Shown here: positions 48,233 to 57,676 of the stretch, one piece after another
Layout: each line of letters opens with the position of its first letter
Position numbering within the stretch: position 1 is the stretch's first letter
NCBI GenBank assembly: GCA_946414395.1
Contig: CAMKOE010000003.1
Coordinates: 46,347-110,346 of the forward strand
DNA length: 64,000 bases
Reading direction: 5' to 3'
Origin: an uncultured Porphyromonadaceae bacterium
GTDB lineage: Bacteria; Bacteroidota; Bacteroidia; Bacteroidales; Muribaculaceae
Notes under the pieces: model-generated
The model's database searches: none
Told to the model about the DNA's origin: nothing
The model's input: the letters and a program-made list of their open reading frames with translations, nothing else
Position numbers and translations under genes: made by a program

Positions 48233-49099
48233 ATGAAACGAGTGGTCATCTTCGGAAACAACTTTCAGCAGGACGAAGCCAGCAAGGTCTTGTCGCTGCT
48301 GGAATACCTGCGGCAACGGGGCTTGAGTGTTGCCGTTGAGCAGCAGTACCTCCAATACCTTGTCGGACAGCGGGACGATGACGGCTATGCCTCATTTGAC
48401 CCCAACCACGTCCCTGATGCCGACATGGCCCTGTCGCTGGGAGGCGACGGCACGTTCCTCACCACCGTGATGTGGGTATCGCGCCAGGGAATGCCCATCC
48501 TGGGCATTAATCTGGGGCACCTGGGCTACTTGACCGCCGGCCGCCTGGACGAGAACAGCAACGTGATTGACGACATCCTGGCGGGCAATTACCGCATCGA
48601 GGAGCGCACGATGCTGCAAGTGACGTGCGACATGGTGGATATCCAGCACCCGTGGGCACTCAATGAAGTCGCCATCCTGCGACACGACACATCATCGATG
48701 CTCGACATGCAGACGCGCCTGCGCAGCCACGACTTGACGACCTACCGCGGCGACGGCCTCATCGTGAGCACCCCGACAGGCTCCACCGCCTACAACATGA
48801 GCGTGGGCGGCCCCATCCTGGAGCCCACCACATCGTGCCTGGTGCTGTCGCCCATCTCGCCCCACTCGCTGACGATGCGCCCGCTGGTGGTGAGAGACGA
48901 CAGCGAGATCGTGATACGCACCCTCTCGCGGGCCTCACACTACGAGGTGAGTATCGACGGCGAGGTGACGTTGTGCCCCACCGGCTCGACGTTGACCATC
49001 GCCCGCTCGCCACATTGCGCGCGAGTCGTCCAGCGACAGAGCAACAACTTCGCCAACACATTGAGGCAGAAACTCCTTTGGGGCACCGACCAGCGCTAA
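48233..49099 (+). CDS. nadK: NAD kinase
   Basis: LSLGGDGTFLTTV, INLGHLGYLTAG, GDGLIVSTPTGSTAYNMSVGGPI. Confidence 0.97.
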   Translation: MKRVVIFGNNFQQDEASKVLSLLEYLRQRGLSVAVEQQYLQYLVGQRDDDGYASFDPNHVPDADMALSLGGDGTFLTTVMWVSRQGMPILGINLGHLGYLTAGRLDENSNVIDDILAGNYRIEERTMLQVTCDMVDIQHPWALNEVAILRHDTSSMLDMQTRLRSHDLTTYRGDGLIVSTPTGSTAYNMSVGGPILEPTTSCLVLSPISPHSLTMRPLVVRDDSEIVIRTLSRASHYEVSIDGEVTLCPTGSTLTIARSPHCARVVQRQSNNFANTLRQKLLWGTDQR

Positions 49100-49120
49100 G
49101 GACCTGCCAGGGCAAAAATA

Positions 49121-49165
49121 CAAGAGAGAGGGCAACGGCGTGACTGTTGCCCTCTCTCTTGTGTT
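49121..49165. terminator. Bidirectional terminator between convergent genes
   Basis: caagagagagggcaac - ggcgtgact - gttgccctctctcttg, 16-bp perfect stem, followed by tgtttt. Confidence 0.8.
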
Positions 49166-49184
49166 TTGATTACTTCAGGCCTTG

Positions 49185-50324
49185 TTACTTATCATAAAGC
49201 CTGCGGTGGGTCAATACCGAGCGATAGATGTGGATCATGTGATCGGCAAGAATCTTGCCCGTGAACCGTTCGGTGTTGGCACGCGCGGCCTTGAGCAAGG
49301 CATTACGCTTGTTCTCGTCTTCAAGCACGTCGCTCAGGCGGTCAGCACCGTCGCTGAAGTTGTCATAGTAGATCACACCATCGCCGCCAAACTCGCGAGC
49401 CCTGGGCGAGTCCTTGCAGATGACAAGCGCACCGCTGCGCTGAGCGTTCAGGATCTTGTAATTGTCGCGCATGCGGTCGGTCCTGGGGATGATGACCGCC
49501 TGGGCCATGGCGACAACAGCCGTGAGTTCGGACTGGTGGACCTTGTCAATCTGCTTGAAGCGGTGGAAGATGTGCAATTCATGAGCCTGCTCCTTGATCA
49601 CGTGATCAAAGTGGTCGGTGCGGTAGCCGAGCATGACAAAGGAAATCTTGGAATTGCGCAACTCGTGAATCAGTTCCATGGCTTCCTTGATATTGTCTTC
49701 CTCATTAAAGCGTCCCTTGTAGAGGACAAAGCGCTCGGGAAGGTGATACTTTTCGCGCAGGATCTCATACATATTCTTGGGCACAGAATCATCACAGCCA
49801 TCATAGAAGCAAGGGTGAACGACCTCCACATTGTCGGGAGAAACGTGATAGTGGTCAATGATCGTCTGGCGATCCACCTCGTTAAGGGCAATCACGCGCT
49901 TGGCAATCTTGCAGGAACGGCGCGCACTGCGCTGCAGCAGCATGCGCTTCCACCAGTTGGCGCGACGATACAGGGGATCGGTCATGGTGAAGACCGTCGG
50001 GAAATTACTGCCGTCAAATCCCGAAGGCACACCGTCATCAATCGCGTGGAACGTGTTCACACCATGGGCCTTGGCCGAGCGTACGACGCCCTTGCCCGTG
50101 TACCACCGCCTCTTGTTGTGGATGTAACTGCGAGGATACTTTACCCTCACGCTATCCTCATTGTACAACGCGGTGAGTCGTTTATTCTGTTCATGTTGAG
50201 GGGAATACAGAATATAATAGTTGTCAGGATAATTTGTAGCCAGTGCCTTGATCAGGATACGTCCATAGTAGGATGTATCGTTATTGTCCATGATGATACG
50301 GTGGCCACTGTAACCTACTACCAT
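49185..50324 (-). CDS. Glycosyltransferase family 1/4 protein
   Basis: RVIALNEVDRQTIIDHYHVSPDNVEVVHPC, RFVLYKGRFNEEDNIKEAMELIHEL. Confidence 0.88.
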   Translation of the reverse strand: MVVGYSGHRIIMDNNDTSYYGRILIKALATNYPDNYYILYSPQHEQNKRLTALYNEDSVRVKYPRSYIHNKRRWYTGKGVVRSAKAHGVNTFHAIDDGVPSGFDGSNFPTVFTMTDPLYRRANWWKRMLLQRSARRSCKIAKRVIALNEVDRQTIIDHYHVSPDNVEVVHPCFYDGCDDSVPKNMYEILREKYHLPERFVLYKGRFNEEDNIKEAMELIHELRNSKISFVMLGYRTDHFDHVIKEQAHELHIFHRFKQIDKVHQSELTAVVAMAQAVIIPRTDRMRDNYKILNAQRSGALVICKDSPRAREFGGDGVIYYDNFSDGADRLSDVLEDENKRNALLKAARANTERFTGKILADHMIHIYRSVLTHRRLYDK

Positions 50325-50475
50325 AAGTCGTCTTATTAATTATTTGTTAATAATATTCGTTTTAGTTGGTATCGTTTTAAACATGCAAATTTACTATTTT
50401 TTTCTTTTCCATGCCTTATTTTCCATCTTTTTTCTCAAGAAACACTAACTTTGCAGCAAAAAACAATATCACATC

Positions 50476-51084
50476 ATGAGACATCTGCTTACCATAGCCA
50501 TCGCCATGACCCTGCTCGTGTCATGCTCGACAAGCCGCAACAACGCCCAACAGGGCGGCAGACTCAACCCCGACCAGGTCTTCACCATCACCGACGATGA
50601 CATCGCGCGAGAGACCCTCAGCATCAACTCGACCATCAAGGGCCAGTGGACCTATAGCGGCCCCAGTGTTGACGTGAGCGGCAAGAACGTGCTGGCAGGC
50701 ATCGGCAAACCCATTGCCAAGGGCAAAATCAAGAAGAAACTCAAGAACGCCTTCAAGAAAATCGGCCTGGACAAGGCGAGACCGCAATTCACCTTCAACG
50801 AGGACGGCACCTGTGCCGTCACGCTGCTGGGCAAGAGTCTCAAGGGAACCTACAACTACAACCCCTCCCAAGAAAAGATCTCCATCAAGTGGCACGGCGT
50901 GCCCGTGACCGCGCGGCTCAAGCGCGACGGCAAGAAGAAACTCCACCTCACCTTTGACGCCGACAAACTGCTCTCGATCCTGACGCTCGCCGGCAACTTC
51001 ACCGACAGTTCCACCATCAAGGCCCTGTCCTTCCTCATGGACCACTACGACGACGTGATGGTGGGCTTTGAACTCAAGAAGTGA
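50476..51084 (+). CDS. DUF4923-like lipoprotein
   Basis: Lipobox TLLVSC; ISINSTIKGQWTYSGPSVD...LKGTYNYNPSQEKISIKWHG...LHLTFDADKLLSIL. Confidence 0.75.
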   Translation: MRHLLTIAIAMTLLVSCSTSRNNAQQGGRLNPDQVFTITDDDIARETLSINSTIKGQWTYSGPSVDVSGKNVLAGIGKPIAKGKIKKKLKNAFKKIGLDKARPQFTFNEDGTCAVTLLGKSLKGTYNYNPSQEKISIKWHGVPVTARLKRDGKKKLHLTFDADKLLSILTLAGNFTDSSTIKALSFLMDHYDDVMVGFELKK

Positions 51085-51235
51085 CCCCACGTCATCAAAT
51101 CAATCCGCAGGCTTCATTTAACAACTGAGCAGTCAGAGTATCTGAGGGAATCCGCCTCCCTTGCCTCATGCTGAGGCGCATAGAACAACAATCAATACGA
51201 TAATCACAGATTACTGGTTGTCAGGATTTTTTGAG

Positions 51236-51320
51236 GGGGTAAAAAACAAGAAAGACAATTGTTATCTTTCTTGTCCTTCTTGTCTTTAAAATCCTAGAAC
51301 TTCGTGCCCTAGCGTGAGAC
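51236..51320. repeat. Copy D of the dispersed intergenic repeat family
   Basis: acaagaaagacaattgtt (51246-51263) identical to 38108-38125; acaagaaaga/tctttcttgt hairpin; then cttcgtgccctagcgtga. Confidence 0.75.
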
Positions 51321-51333
51321 AAAGTGTGGCAGG

Positions 51334-51936
51334 TTAGCGGCGGGGAGGCTGGCTCATGTTGCGCTTGCCCTGATTGACGGCCTGCTTCTTGGTCATCAAG
51401 GGCTGGCTCTTGCTGCCAGGCTGGCTCTTGGGGGTGCCCATACCGCCCATTCCGGGCTTGGGCTGTGACTTGCTCTCGGGGGCGCCAAAGGTGCGTCCGT
51501 TGTAAGCGCTGTGGTCAAAATAGCGGTTAGAACCCTTGTACACCTGGTATCCGGGAGGAGCGGCGCGATAGAAGCGGTCCTTGGGATAGCGGTTATAGAT
51601 GGTGAACACAAACCTCTTGTTCTGCCACGACACGGGACGATAGAAATATTCCATCTGCATGTACATCTGGTACTGTGCCGGTGAGAGCACAAACCTCAAC
51701 TCGTTGTTGCGACGGGTCCAGAAGGTGCCGAAGATGTCATCATACACGTCCAGACACATGATGTAGTCCATGTTGATCTCAAACACAGCGTTATACTGGT
51801 CATCGCTTAGTGCGAGTTCATAGGCCATCTTGTCGGTCAGGAAGAAGGCCTGATCGCGGGCCGACTTGTAACTCATCGCGCTGGCGGCCGACGCGAGGGT
51901 CAGCACTGCCACCATTGTCAAGATAAAGCGTTTCAT
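51334..51936 (-). CDS. Hypothetical secreted protein with basic low-complexity C-terminus
   Basis: Signal peptide, repeated aromatic QYxMYMQMEYFYRPVSW segment, K/S/Q/P/G-rich tail. Confidence 0.7.
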   Translation of the reverse strand: MKRFILTMVAVLTLASAASAMSYKSARDQAFFLTDKMAYELALSDDQYNAVFEINMDYIMCLDVYDDIFGTFWTRRNNELRFVLSPAQYQMYMQMEYFYRPVSWQNKRFVFTIYNRYPKDRFYRAAPPGYQVYKGSNRYFDHSAYNGRTFGAPESKSQPKPGMGGMGTPKSQPGSKSQPLMTKKQAVNQGKRNMSQPPRR

Positions 51937-52192
51937 AGTGCGTATGTTTTTAAACTGTTGATAATGTTTGTTGCCTCAAATTTAGCCTTATTGATGAAAA
52001 GTTGCAAATTTTTTAGACAAATATTCATAAATAATCGACTAATCACAGCACTACACGGCACATTCCATGCCATCCGCCCCGCCACCGGGCGTTGATGGCC
52101 CCACGTCGGGACAACGGGGCGGAAAACCTAGACAAAATGGCTCGTTTCCACGATTTTCAAGAATTTGTAACTCCTGTTTTGACGTTTATTTG

Positions 52193-52200
52193 TATTTTTG
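52193..52200 (+). promoter_or_regulatory. -7 promoter element TATTTTTG 5 nt before the GH3-family start
   Basis: TAnnTTTG match. Confidence 0.5.
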
Positions 52201-52205
52201 CCGAC

Positions 52206-53720
52206 ATGATAGACTTCACACCTCTTGTCCGTAATCGTTTCCTGGGGCGCCTGCAACAGCAGGTGCGCTACATTGACCATGCCGACGCCGTTCAACAGGG
52301 TGAACTGGTACGGCTCATCGAGAAAGCGGCATTGACACGCATCGGCCGCAAGTATGATTTCTCATCCATCAGGACCTACCAGCAGTTTGCGTCAACCATG
52401 CCGCTGCACACCTATGAGAACCTGCGTCCCCACATCATGCGCATGGTCAACGGCGTCAAGGACGAGTTGTGGCCCGGACGGTGCTACAACTTTGCCCAAT
52501 CGTCGGGCACGAGCGACGGGCGCAGCAAGTATATCCCCATCACGCGAGAATCCTTCACCTGGAACCACTATCAAGGGGCCAGCGATGTCGTGTCCCACTA
52601 CTTGAACCTGAATCCCGCGAGCCGCATCTTCTCGGGCAAGGCGTTCATCCTGGGCGGCAGTTTCGCCAACAACCTGCAACTGCAGCGAGGCGTGAGGGTG
52701 GGGGACTTGAGCGCCAATCTCATCGAGAACATGAACCCGCTGGCCAATCTGGCGCGCATTCCCAGCAGGCAGGTGGCCCTGATGGAAGACTGGACACGCA
52801 AGTTGCCGTTGCTGGTCGAGTCCAGCATCGGGCAGAACGTGACCAACCTGAGCGGCGTGCCCTCGTGGTTCCTGACCGTGCTGCGCCATGTGCTCGAGCG
52901 CACCGGCAAATCGTCTATCCACGAGGTGTGGCCCAATCTGGAAGTTTTTTTCCACGGCGGCATCGCGTTTGGGCCCTACCGCAAGCAGTATGAGGCCCTC
53001 TGTGACATGAGCAAGATGCACTTTCTGGACACCTATAACGCCAGCGAGGGATTCTTTGCCGTGCAGAGCGACTGGAGCAGCGAGGCCATGCTGTTGCTGC
53101 TTGACACGGGTGTATTCTTTGAGTTCCTGCCCGTGGAGGAGAGCGACAGCGAGACGCCCGAGGTCTATCCCATCTGGGAAATCGAGGCCGGCCGCACCTA
53201 TGAACTCATCATCACCGCCCCCAACGGCCTGTGGCGCTACCGCCTGGGCGACACGGTGACCGTCGAACAACTCAACCCCGTCAAGATCACTATAGCGGGC
53301 CGCACGCGCAGTTTCATCAATGCCTTTGGCGAGGAACTGATGGTGCACAATGCCGACCGCGCCATAGCCCTGACCGAGCAGGAGACCGACACCGAGGTGC
53401 TCAACTACACGGCAGCGCCCGTTTATGCCGAGGGCAACCGTCAGGGTCACCACCAGTGGCTCATCGAGTTTGCCACCCGGCCCACCGATGAAGTACGCTT
53501 CATGCAGTTGCTGGATGAGCACCTGCGCGAGGTCAACAGCGACTATGACGCCAAGCGCACGGGCGACATCTTCTTGACAGCCCCGACGCTGGTAGTCGCC
53601 CCCACAGGGCTATTTGACCGCTGGCTGGCCTCCACGGGCAAGTTGGGCGGCCAGCGCAAGATCTCCCGCCTGAACAACAACCGCATCGTCATCGACCAGA
53701 TGCTCGCGATGATGGATTAA
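52206..53720 (+). CDS. GH3 auxin-responsive-promoter family (acyl-adenylate-forming) protein
   Basis: FAQSSGTSDGRSKYIPIT, FHGGIAFGPYRKQYEAL, TYNASEGFFAVQ, YELIITAPNGLWRYRLGDTV, GRTRSFINAFGEELMVHNADRAI; start trimmed. Confidence 0.92.
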   Translation: MIDFTPLVRNRFLGRLQQQVRYIDHADAVQQGELVRLIEKAALTRIGRKYDFSSIRTYQQFASTMPLHTYENLRPHIMRMVNGVKDELWPGRCYNFAQSSGTSDGRSKYIPITRESFTWNHYQGASDVVSHYLNLNPASRIFSGKAFILGGSFANNLQLQRGVRVGDLSANLIENMNPLANLARIPSRQVALMEDWTRKLPLLVESSIGQNVTNLSGVPSWFLTVLRHVLERTGKSSIHEVWPNLEVFFHGGIAFGPYRKQYEALCDMSKMHFLDTYNASEGFFAVQSDWSSEAMLLLLDTGVFFEFLPVEESDSETPEVYPIWEIEAGRTYELIITAPNGLWRYRLGDTVTVEQLNPVKITIAGRTRSFINAFGEELMVHNADRAIALTEQETDTEVLNYTAAPVYAEGNRQGHHQWLIEFATRPTDEVRFMQLLDEHLREVNSDYDAKRTGDIFLTAPTLVVAPTGLFDRWLASTGKLGGQRKISRLNNNRIVIDQMLAMMD

Positions 53721-53786
53721 GGCTGAGATACAAACAGCAACAAGAAATAGGAACTTATGATTGAAACCAAATAAGAAAAAATCATC

Positions 53787-54599
53787 ATGGCTAAAATCAA
53801 AGTACAGAACAAAGAGATTACAATCCTGAAGCAGAACGAGAAAGACTACATTTCTCTTACAGATATGGCCAACGCCAAAGAAAATGAAAGCCGCGCCGCT
53901 GATATCATAAAGAACTGGATGAGAAATCGTTACACGATTGAATTTCTCGGAACTTGGGAAATGATTCATAACCCCAATTTTAAAGTGGTCGAATTTGACC
54001 ACTTTAGAAGACAAGCCGGTCTACCAAGTTTTGTATTGAGTGCCAGTGAATGGATTGAAAAGACTAATGCCATTGGTATAATCGTAAAGAAAGGGCGATA
54101 TGGTGGTACATATGCATTCAAAGACATTGCTTTTGAATTTGGCACAGCAATTAGTGTAACGTTCAAGTTATATCTCATTGAAGAATTCCAGCGCCTCAAG
54201 GAAGAAGAGCAGAAACTTATCGGATGGACAGCAAAGCGCGAACTCTCAAAAATCAACTATCGCATTCACACTGATGCCATCAAGGCCCATCTGATTCCCC
54301 TTGAAATCACGTCGGTTCAAGCGAGCATTATTTATGCCGAAGAGGCCGATGTGCTCAATGTTGCATTGTTTGGTATGACCGCTAGACAGTGGCGTAATGC
54401 TAATCCTGAATTGAAGGGGAACCTACGAGACTATGCCACCATCAACGAACTGATATGTCTCTCTAATATGGAAAACATCAATGCAATGCTCATTAATGAA
54501 GGGATGCCTCAAAGCGAACGCTTGATAAAACTCAATCAAATTGCCATTCAACAGATGCAGGTACTTGAAGGCATTAGGGGACGAAATTTATTGAAATAA
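53787..54599 (+). CDS. KilA-N domain protein
   Basis: YISLTDMANAKENESRAADIIKNWMRNRYTIEFLGTWEMIHNPNFKVVEFDHFRRQAGLPSFVLSASEWIEKTNAIGI...GRYGGTYAFKDIAFEFG. Confidence 0.88.
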   Translation: MAKIKVQNKEITILKQNEKDYISLTDMANAKENESRAADIIKNWMRNRYTIEFLGTWEMIHNPNFKVVEFDHFRRQAGLPSFVLSASEWIEKTNAIGIIVKKGRYGGTYAFKDIAFEFGTAISVTFKLYLIEEFQRLKEEEQKLIGWTAKRELSKINYRIHTDAIKAHLIPLEITSVQASIIYAEEADVLNVALFGMTARQWRNANPELKGNLRDYATINELICLSNMENINAMLINEGMPQSERLIKLNQIAIQQMQVLEGIRGRNLLK

Positions 54600-54669
54600 T
54601 GGAAAAGTCTGAAATAAATTGAGTGATAATGAAGTTTGAATTAATGCATTATAAACTCCCATTCCGCTG

Positions 54670-56622
54670 ATGCTTAAAAGATTGATTCATAGCAATATCG
54701 GGGCCGCAGTGCTCAATATGCTGGTGGCCTATCTCGTGTGGATGCTCTCTAGAGTGGCCTTCTTTGCCGAGAACTGGTCCACCTTTGCCCCCTACATGTC
54801 GTGGTCGCTGCTGTGGAGCATGGTGCGCGGCGCTCTGGTGTTTGACACATCGGCGCTGCTCTATGTCAACAGCCTCTACCTCGTGCTCATGCTGCTGCCC
54901 CTTCACATCAAGGAACGTGCGGGCTTCCACAAGGGCCTCCGGTGGCTCTTTGTGGCAAGCAATGCCATCGGACTGGCCATGAACCTGATGGACGCCGTCT
55001 ATTTCCAGTACACAGGCCGCCGCTCGACGGTAACGGTGTTCACCGAGTTTGCCGCCGAGGGCAACATCACGTCCATCATCCTGACCGAATTTCTACGCCA
55101 CTGGTACCTGGTGCTGGCCTTCATCGCGCTGGTGTTCATCCTGTGGCGGTGCTACACCAGACCTCGTCTTGAGGTATATCGCTTCGGTTCCCACTACTAT
55201 ATCTCCCAGGCCATAGCCCTACTCGTGATGATACCGCTGGCCATTGTGGGCATCCGCGGCAGTGTCACGGCAGGCACGAGGCCCATCACCATCAGCAACG
55301 CCAACCAGTTTGTCAACCGCCCTGTAGAGTCCTCGGTGGTGCTCAACACGCCATTCTCGATGATACGCAGCATCGGCAAGAAAGCCTTTGTCACACCCGA
55401 TTACATGCCTGCAGGGCAGATGGAGGCCATTTATAGCCCCGTACACGGCCATCCCGTGACCGATGAGTTGAGCCACAAGGGCAAGAACGTGGTCATCCTC
55501 ATTGTCGAGAGCATGGGCAAGGAGTACATCGGGGCGCTGAACCGCGACCTGGACGGTGGCCAGTACAGGGGGTACATGCCCTTTGTGGACAGCCTGGTGG
55601 AGAAATCGCTGACTTTCAAGTACAGTTATGCCAACGGTCGCATCAGCATGGACGCCATGCCATCGATACTGTCGGGCCTGCCCATGATGGTGGAATCTAT
55701 TTTCCTCACCCCGGCGTCGCTCAACGACGTGGACGGCATCTCGTCGATACTGGGACGCGAGGGCTACGGCACAGCCTTCTTCCACGGCGGCCACAACATC
55801 TCGATGGGCTTCAGCGCCTATGCCCACAGCATCGGCTACAAGGACTACTACGGGCTTGACGAGTACTGCCAGTCACCCAAATATGGCGGCATGGACGACT
55901 TTGACGGCAAATGGGCCATCTGGGACGAGCCTTTCCTGCAGTTCACCCTTGACAACATCGGGCAGATGAGCCAGCCCTTCCTGGCCACCGTGTTCACGGC
56001 CTCGTCCCATCACCCCTATAACGTGCCCGAGCAATACCGCGACTCGCTCAAGGACGAGGGCGGACGTCCCATCCACAAGTGTGTGCGCTACACCGACCTG
56101 GCCCTGCGGCGCTTCTTTGAGCGCGCCAGCCATGAGCCGTGGTACCAGAACACCGTGTTTGTCCTCGTGGCCGACCACACCAACCAGAACAGCCACGACG
56201 TGTACAAGACCGATCTGGGCCTGTACAGCATCCCCATCATTTTCTTCACCCCCGACGGCTCCATCAAGCCCGCAATGCGCGATGACGTCATCGCCCAGCA
56301 GACCGACATCACGCCGACGCTGCTGCACCTGCTGGGCTACGAACGGCCCTATCTGGCCTTCGGCAACGACCTGCTGGGAGAGGATCCGGGGCAGACGTGG
56401 GCCTTCAACTACAATGCCGGCATCTACCAACTGATCAAGGGTGACCTGATGCTGCAGTTCGACGGCGAGAAGACCACCGCACTGTACCGCTACAAGACCG
56501 ACCGACTGCTCAAGGACAACCTGGTGGGCCAGTTGCCCCAGCAGCAGGAGATGGAGCAGTTCGTCAAGGCCCTGATACAGCAATACATGTCGCGCATGAA
56601 CGAGAACCGCCTCAAGCCCTGA
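54670..56622 (+). CDS. LTA synthase family sulfatase-fold membrane protein
   Basis: Five N-terminal TMs; VVILIVESMGKEYIGALN, DAMPSILSGLP, FFHGGHNISMGF, FVLVADHTNQN. Confidence 0.93.
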   Translation: MLKRLIHSNIGAAVLNMLVAYLVWMLSRVAFFAENWSTFAPYMSWSLLWSMVRGALVFDTSALLYVNSLYLVLMLLPLHIKERAGFHKGLRWLFVASNAIGLAMNLMDAVYFQYTGRRSTVTVFTEFAAEGNITSIILTEFLRHWYLVLAFIALVFILWRCYTRPRLEVYRFGSHYYISQAIALLVMIPLAIVGIRGSVTAGTRPITISNANQFVNRPVESSVVLNTPFSMIRSIGKKAFVTPDYMPAGQMEAIYSPVHGHPVTDELSHKGKNVVILIVESMGKEYIGALNRDLDGGQYRGYMPFVDSLVEKSLTFKYSYANGRISMDAMPSILSGLPMMVESIFLTPASLNDVDGISSILGREGYGTAFFHGGHNISMGFSAYAHSIGYKDYYGLDEYCQSPKYGGMDDFDGKWAIWDEPFLQFTLDNIGQMSQPFLATVFTASSHHPYNVPEQYRDSLKDEGGRPIHKCVRYTDLALRRFFERASHEPWYQNTVFVLVADHTNQNSHDVYKTDLGLYSIPIIFFTPDGSIKPAMRDDVIAQQTDITPTLLHLLGYERPYLAFGNDLLGEDPGQTWAFNYNAGIYQLIKGDLMLQFDGEKTTALYRYKTDRLLKDNLVGQLPQQQEMEQFVKALIQQYMSRMNENRLKP

Positions 56623-56655
56623 GTCGGGCTACAGCACACACAGGGGTCATAATAA

Positions 56656-56696
56656 ACCATCAGCCGCAGTGGGACAATCCCATTGCGGCTGACGGT
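56656..56696. terminator. Strong hairpin between convergent genes
   Basis: accatcagccgcagtggga - caa - tcccattgcggctgacggt, 19-bp near-perfect stem. Confidence 0.7.
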
Positions 56697-56750
56697 ATCT
56701 GAAGGGCAGCGCCCGGCCATGAAAAGGTCATGGCCGTCGCTGGAAAATGC

Positions 56751-57641
56751 TTACTCGATCACGAACTGATAGAGCGTGCAGCGGATGGTACTGCTGCCAC
56801 AGTTGCCGGCGGCCATCTGGCGATAGGCGCGGCCGATGTACCAGGTCCAGTAGTCGGTGAAGTCACCCATCGAGCCGTTGGACTTGGTGTACTGCAACTT
56901 GCCCAGGTTGGCACCCGTCTGAGCATCAATGCGATAGAGGCAAACCTCGCGGCGCTGGCTACCGCTACTGTTATAGACGGTCTTGCGGATGTTGCAGGTG
57001 AACCACGGTGTGCACTCGCCGAAGGCAACAGGCTGGCCCACGGGCTCATACTCCTTGGTATCCAGGTTCTGAACACCATACTGCACCTTGTCGGTGATGG
57101 GCGTGCCATCGGCCTCATAGAGCAGGTTGATGAACTGGACGCGGCACAGCGAGTCGGTGTCCAGGGCGGGATTGAACTCGGGAGCGGGATTCATCTCGAT
57201 GGGTATGGGATCCTTGTCAAGGTCGTGAACAAAGATGACATAGCGCTTGCCAGCCTCGACATTCACGTTCTTGTCATAGACCACAGGGTACTCATAGATG
57301 GGCTCGCCAGTGGGCGTTTCACCCACCTTAACCCTGCTGTGGAGTTTCACGTTGACCGAGCCGGCATCAACGACATAGAAGCGGTTGGTGCCACCCGAGG
57401 GTACCGTGTTGAACGTGGCCAGGAATGTGGCGCCATCATTGCCGTACTCAATACCATTGAGGTCGATAAAGTACATATAATTGGCTGCGCCAGCGGTCAC
57501 GGGAGCATAGTAGCCCACCTGAACATAGGCCTTGGACGACTCGTCAACAGGCTCGGCCATGTAGGAGACATCCTTCTTCTCGCAGGAGCCCATTGTGACT
57601 GCCACCAGCAGCAATAATGCTATATATTTGAAATATTTCAT
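56751..57641 (-). CDS. DUF4397-like surface lipoprotein
   Basis: Lipobox TMGSC; repeated YVQVGYYAPVTAGAANYMYFIDLNG / YVIFVHDLDKDP Ig-like pattern; co-directional behind susD. Confidence 0.65.
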   Translation of the reverse strand: MKYFKYIALLLLVAVTMGSCEKKDVSYMAEPVDESSKAYVQVGYYAPVTAGAANYMYFIDLNGIEYGNDGATFLATFNTVPSGGTNRFYVVDAGSVNVKLHSRVKVGETPTGEPIYEYPVVYDKNVNVEAGKRYVIFVHDLDKDPIPIEMNPAPEFNPALDTDSLCRVQFINLLYEADGTPITDKVQYGVQNLDTKEYEPVGQPVAFGECTPWFTCNIRKTVYNSSGSQRREVCLYRIDAQTGANLGKLQYTKSNGSMGDFTDYWTWYIGRAYRQMAAGNCGSSTIRCTLYQFVIE

Positions 57642-57676
57642 AATCATTGATTTTTATTGGATCATTAAATAATATA

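Noticed and set aside
53787-54599. KilA-N gene as evidence for a prophage
   Set aside because: No integrase, terminase, capsid or tail genes around it; flanked by ordinary chromosomal genes.
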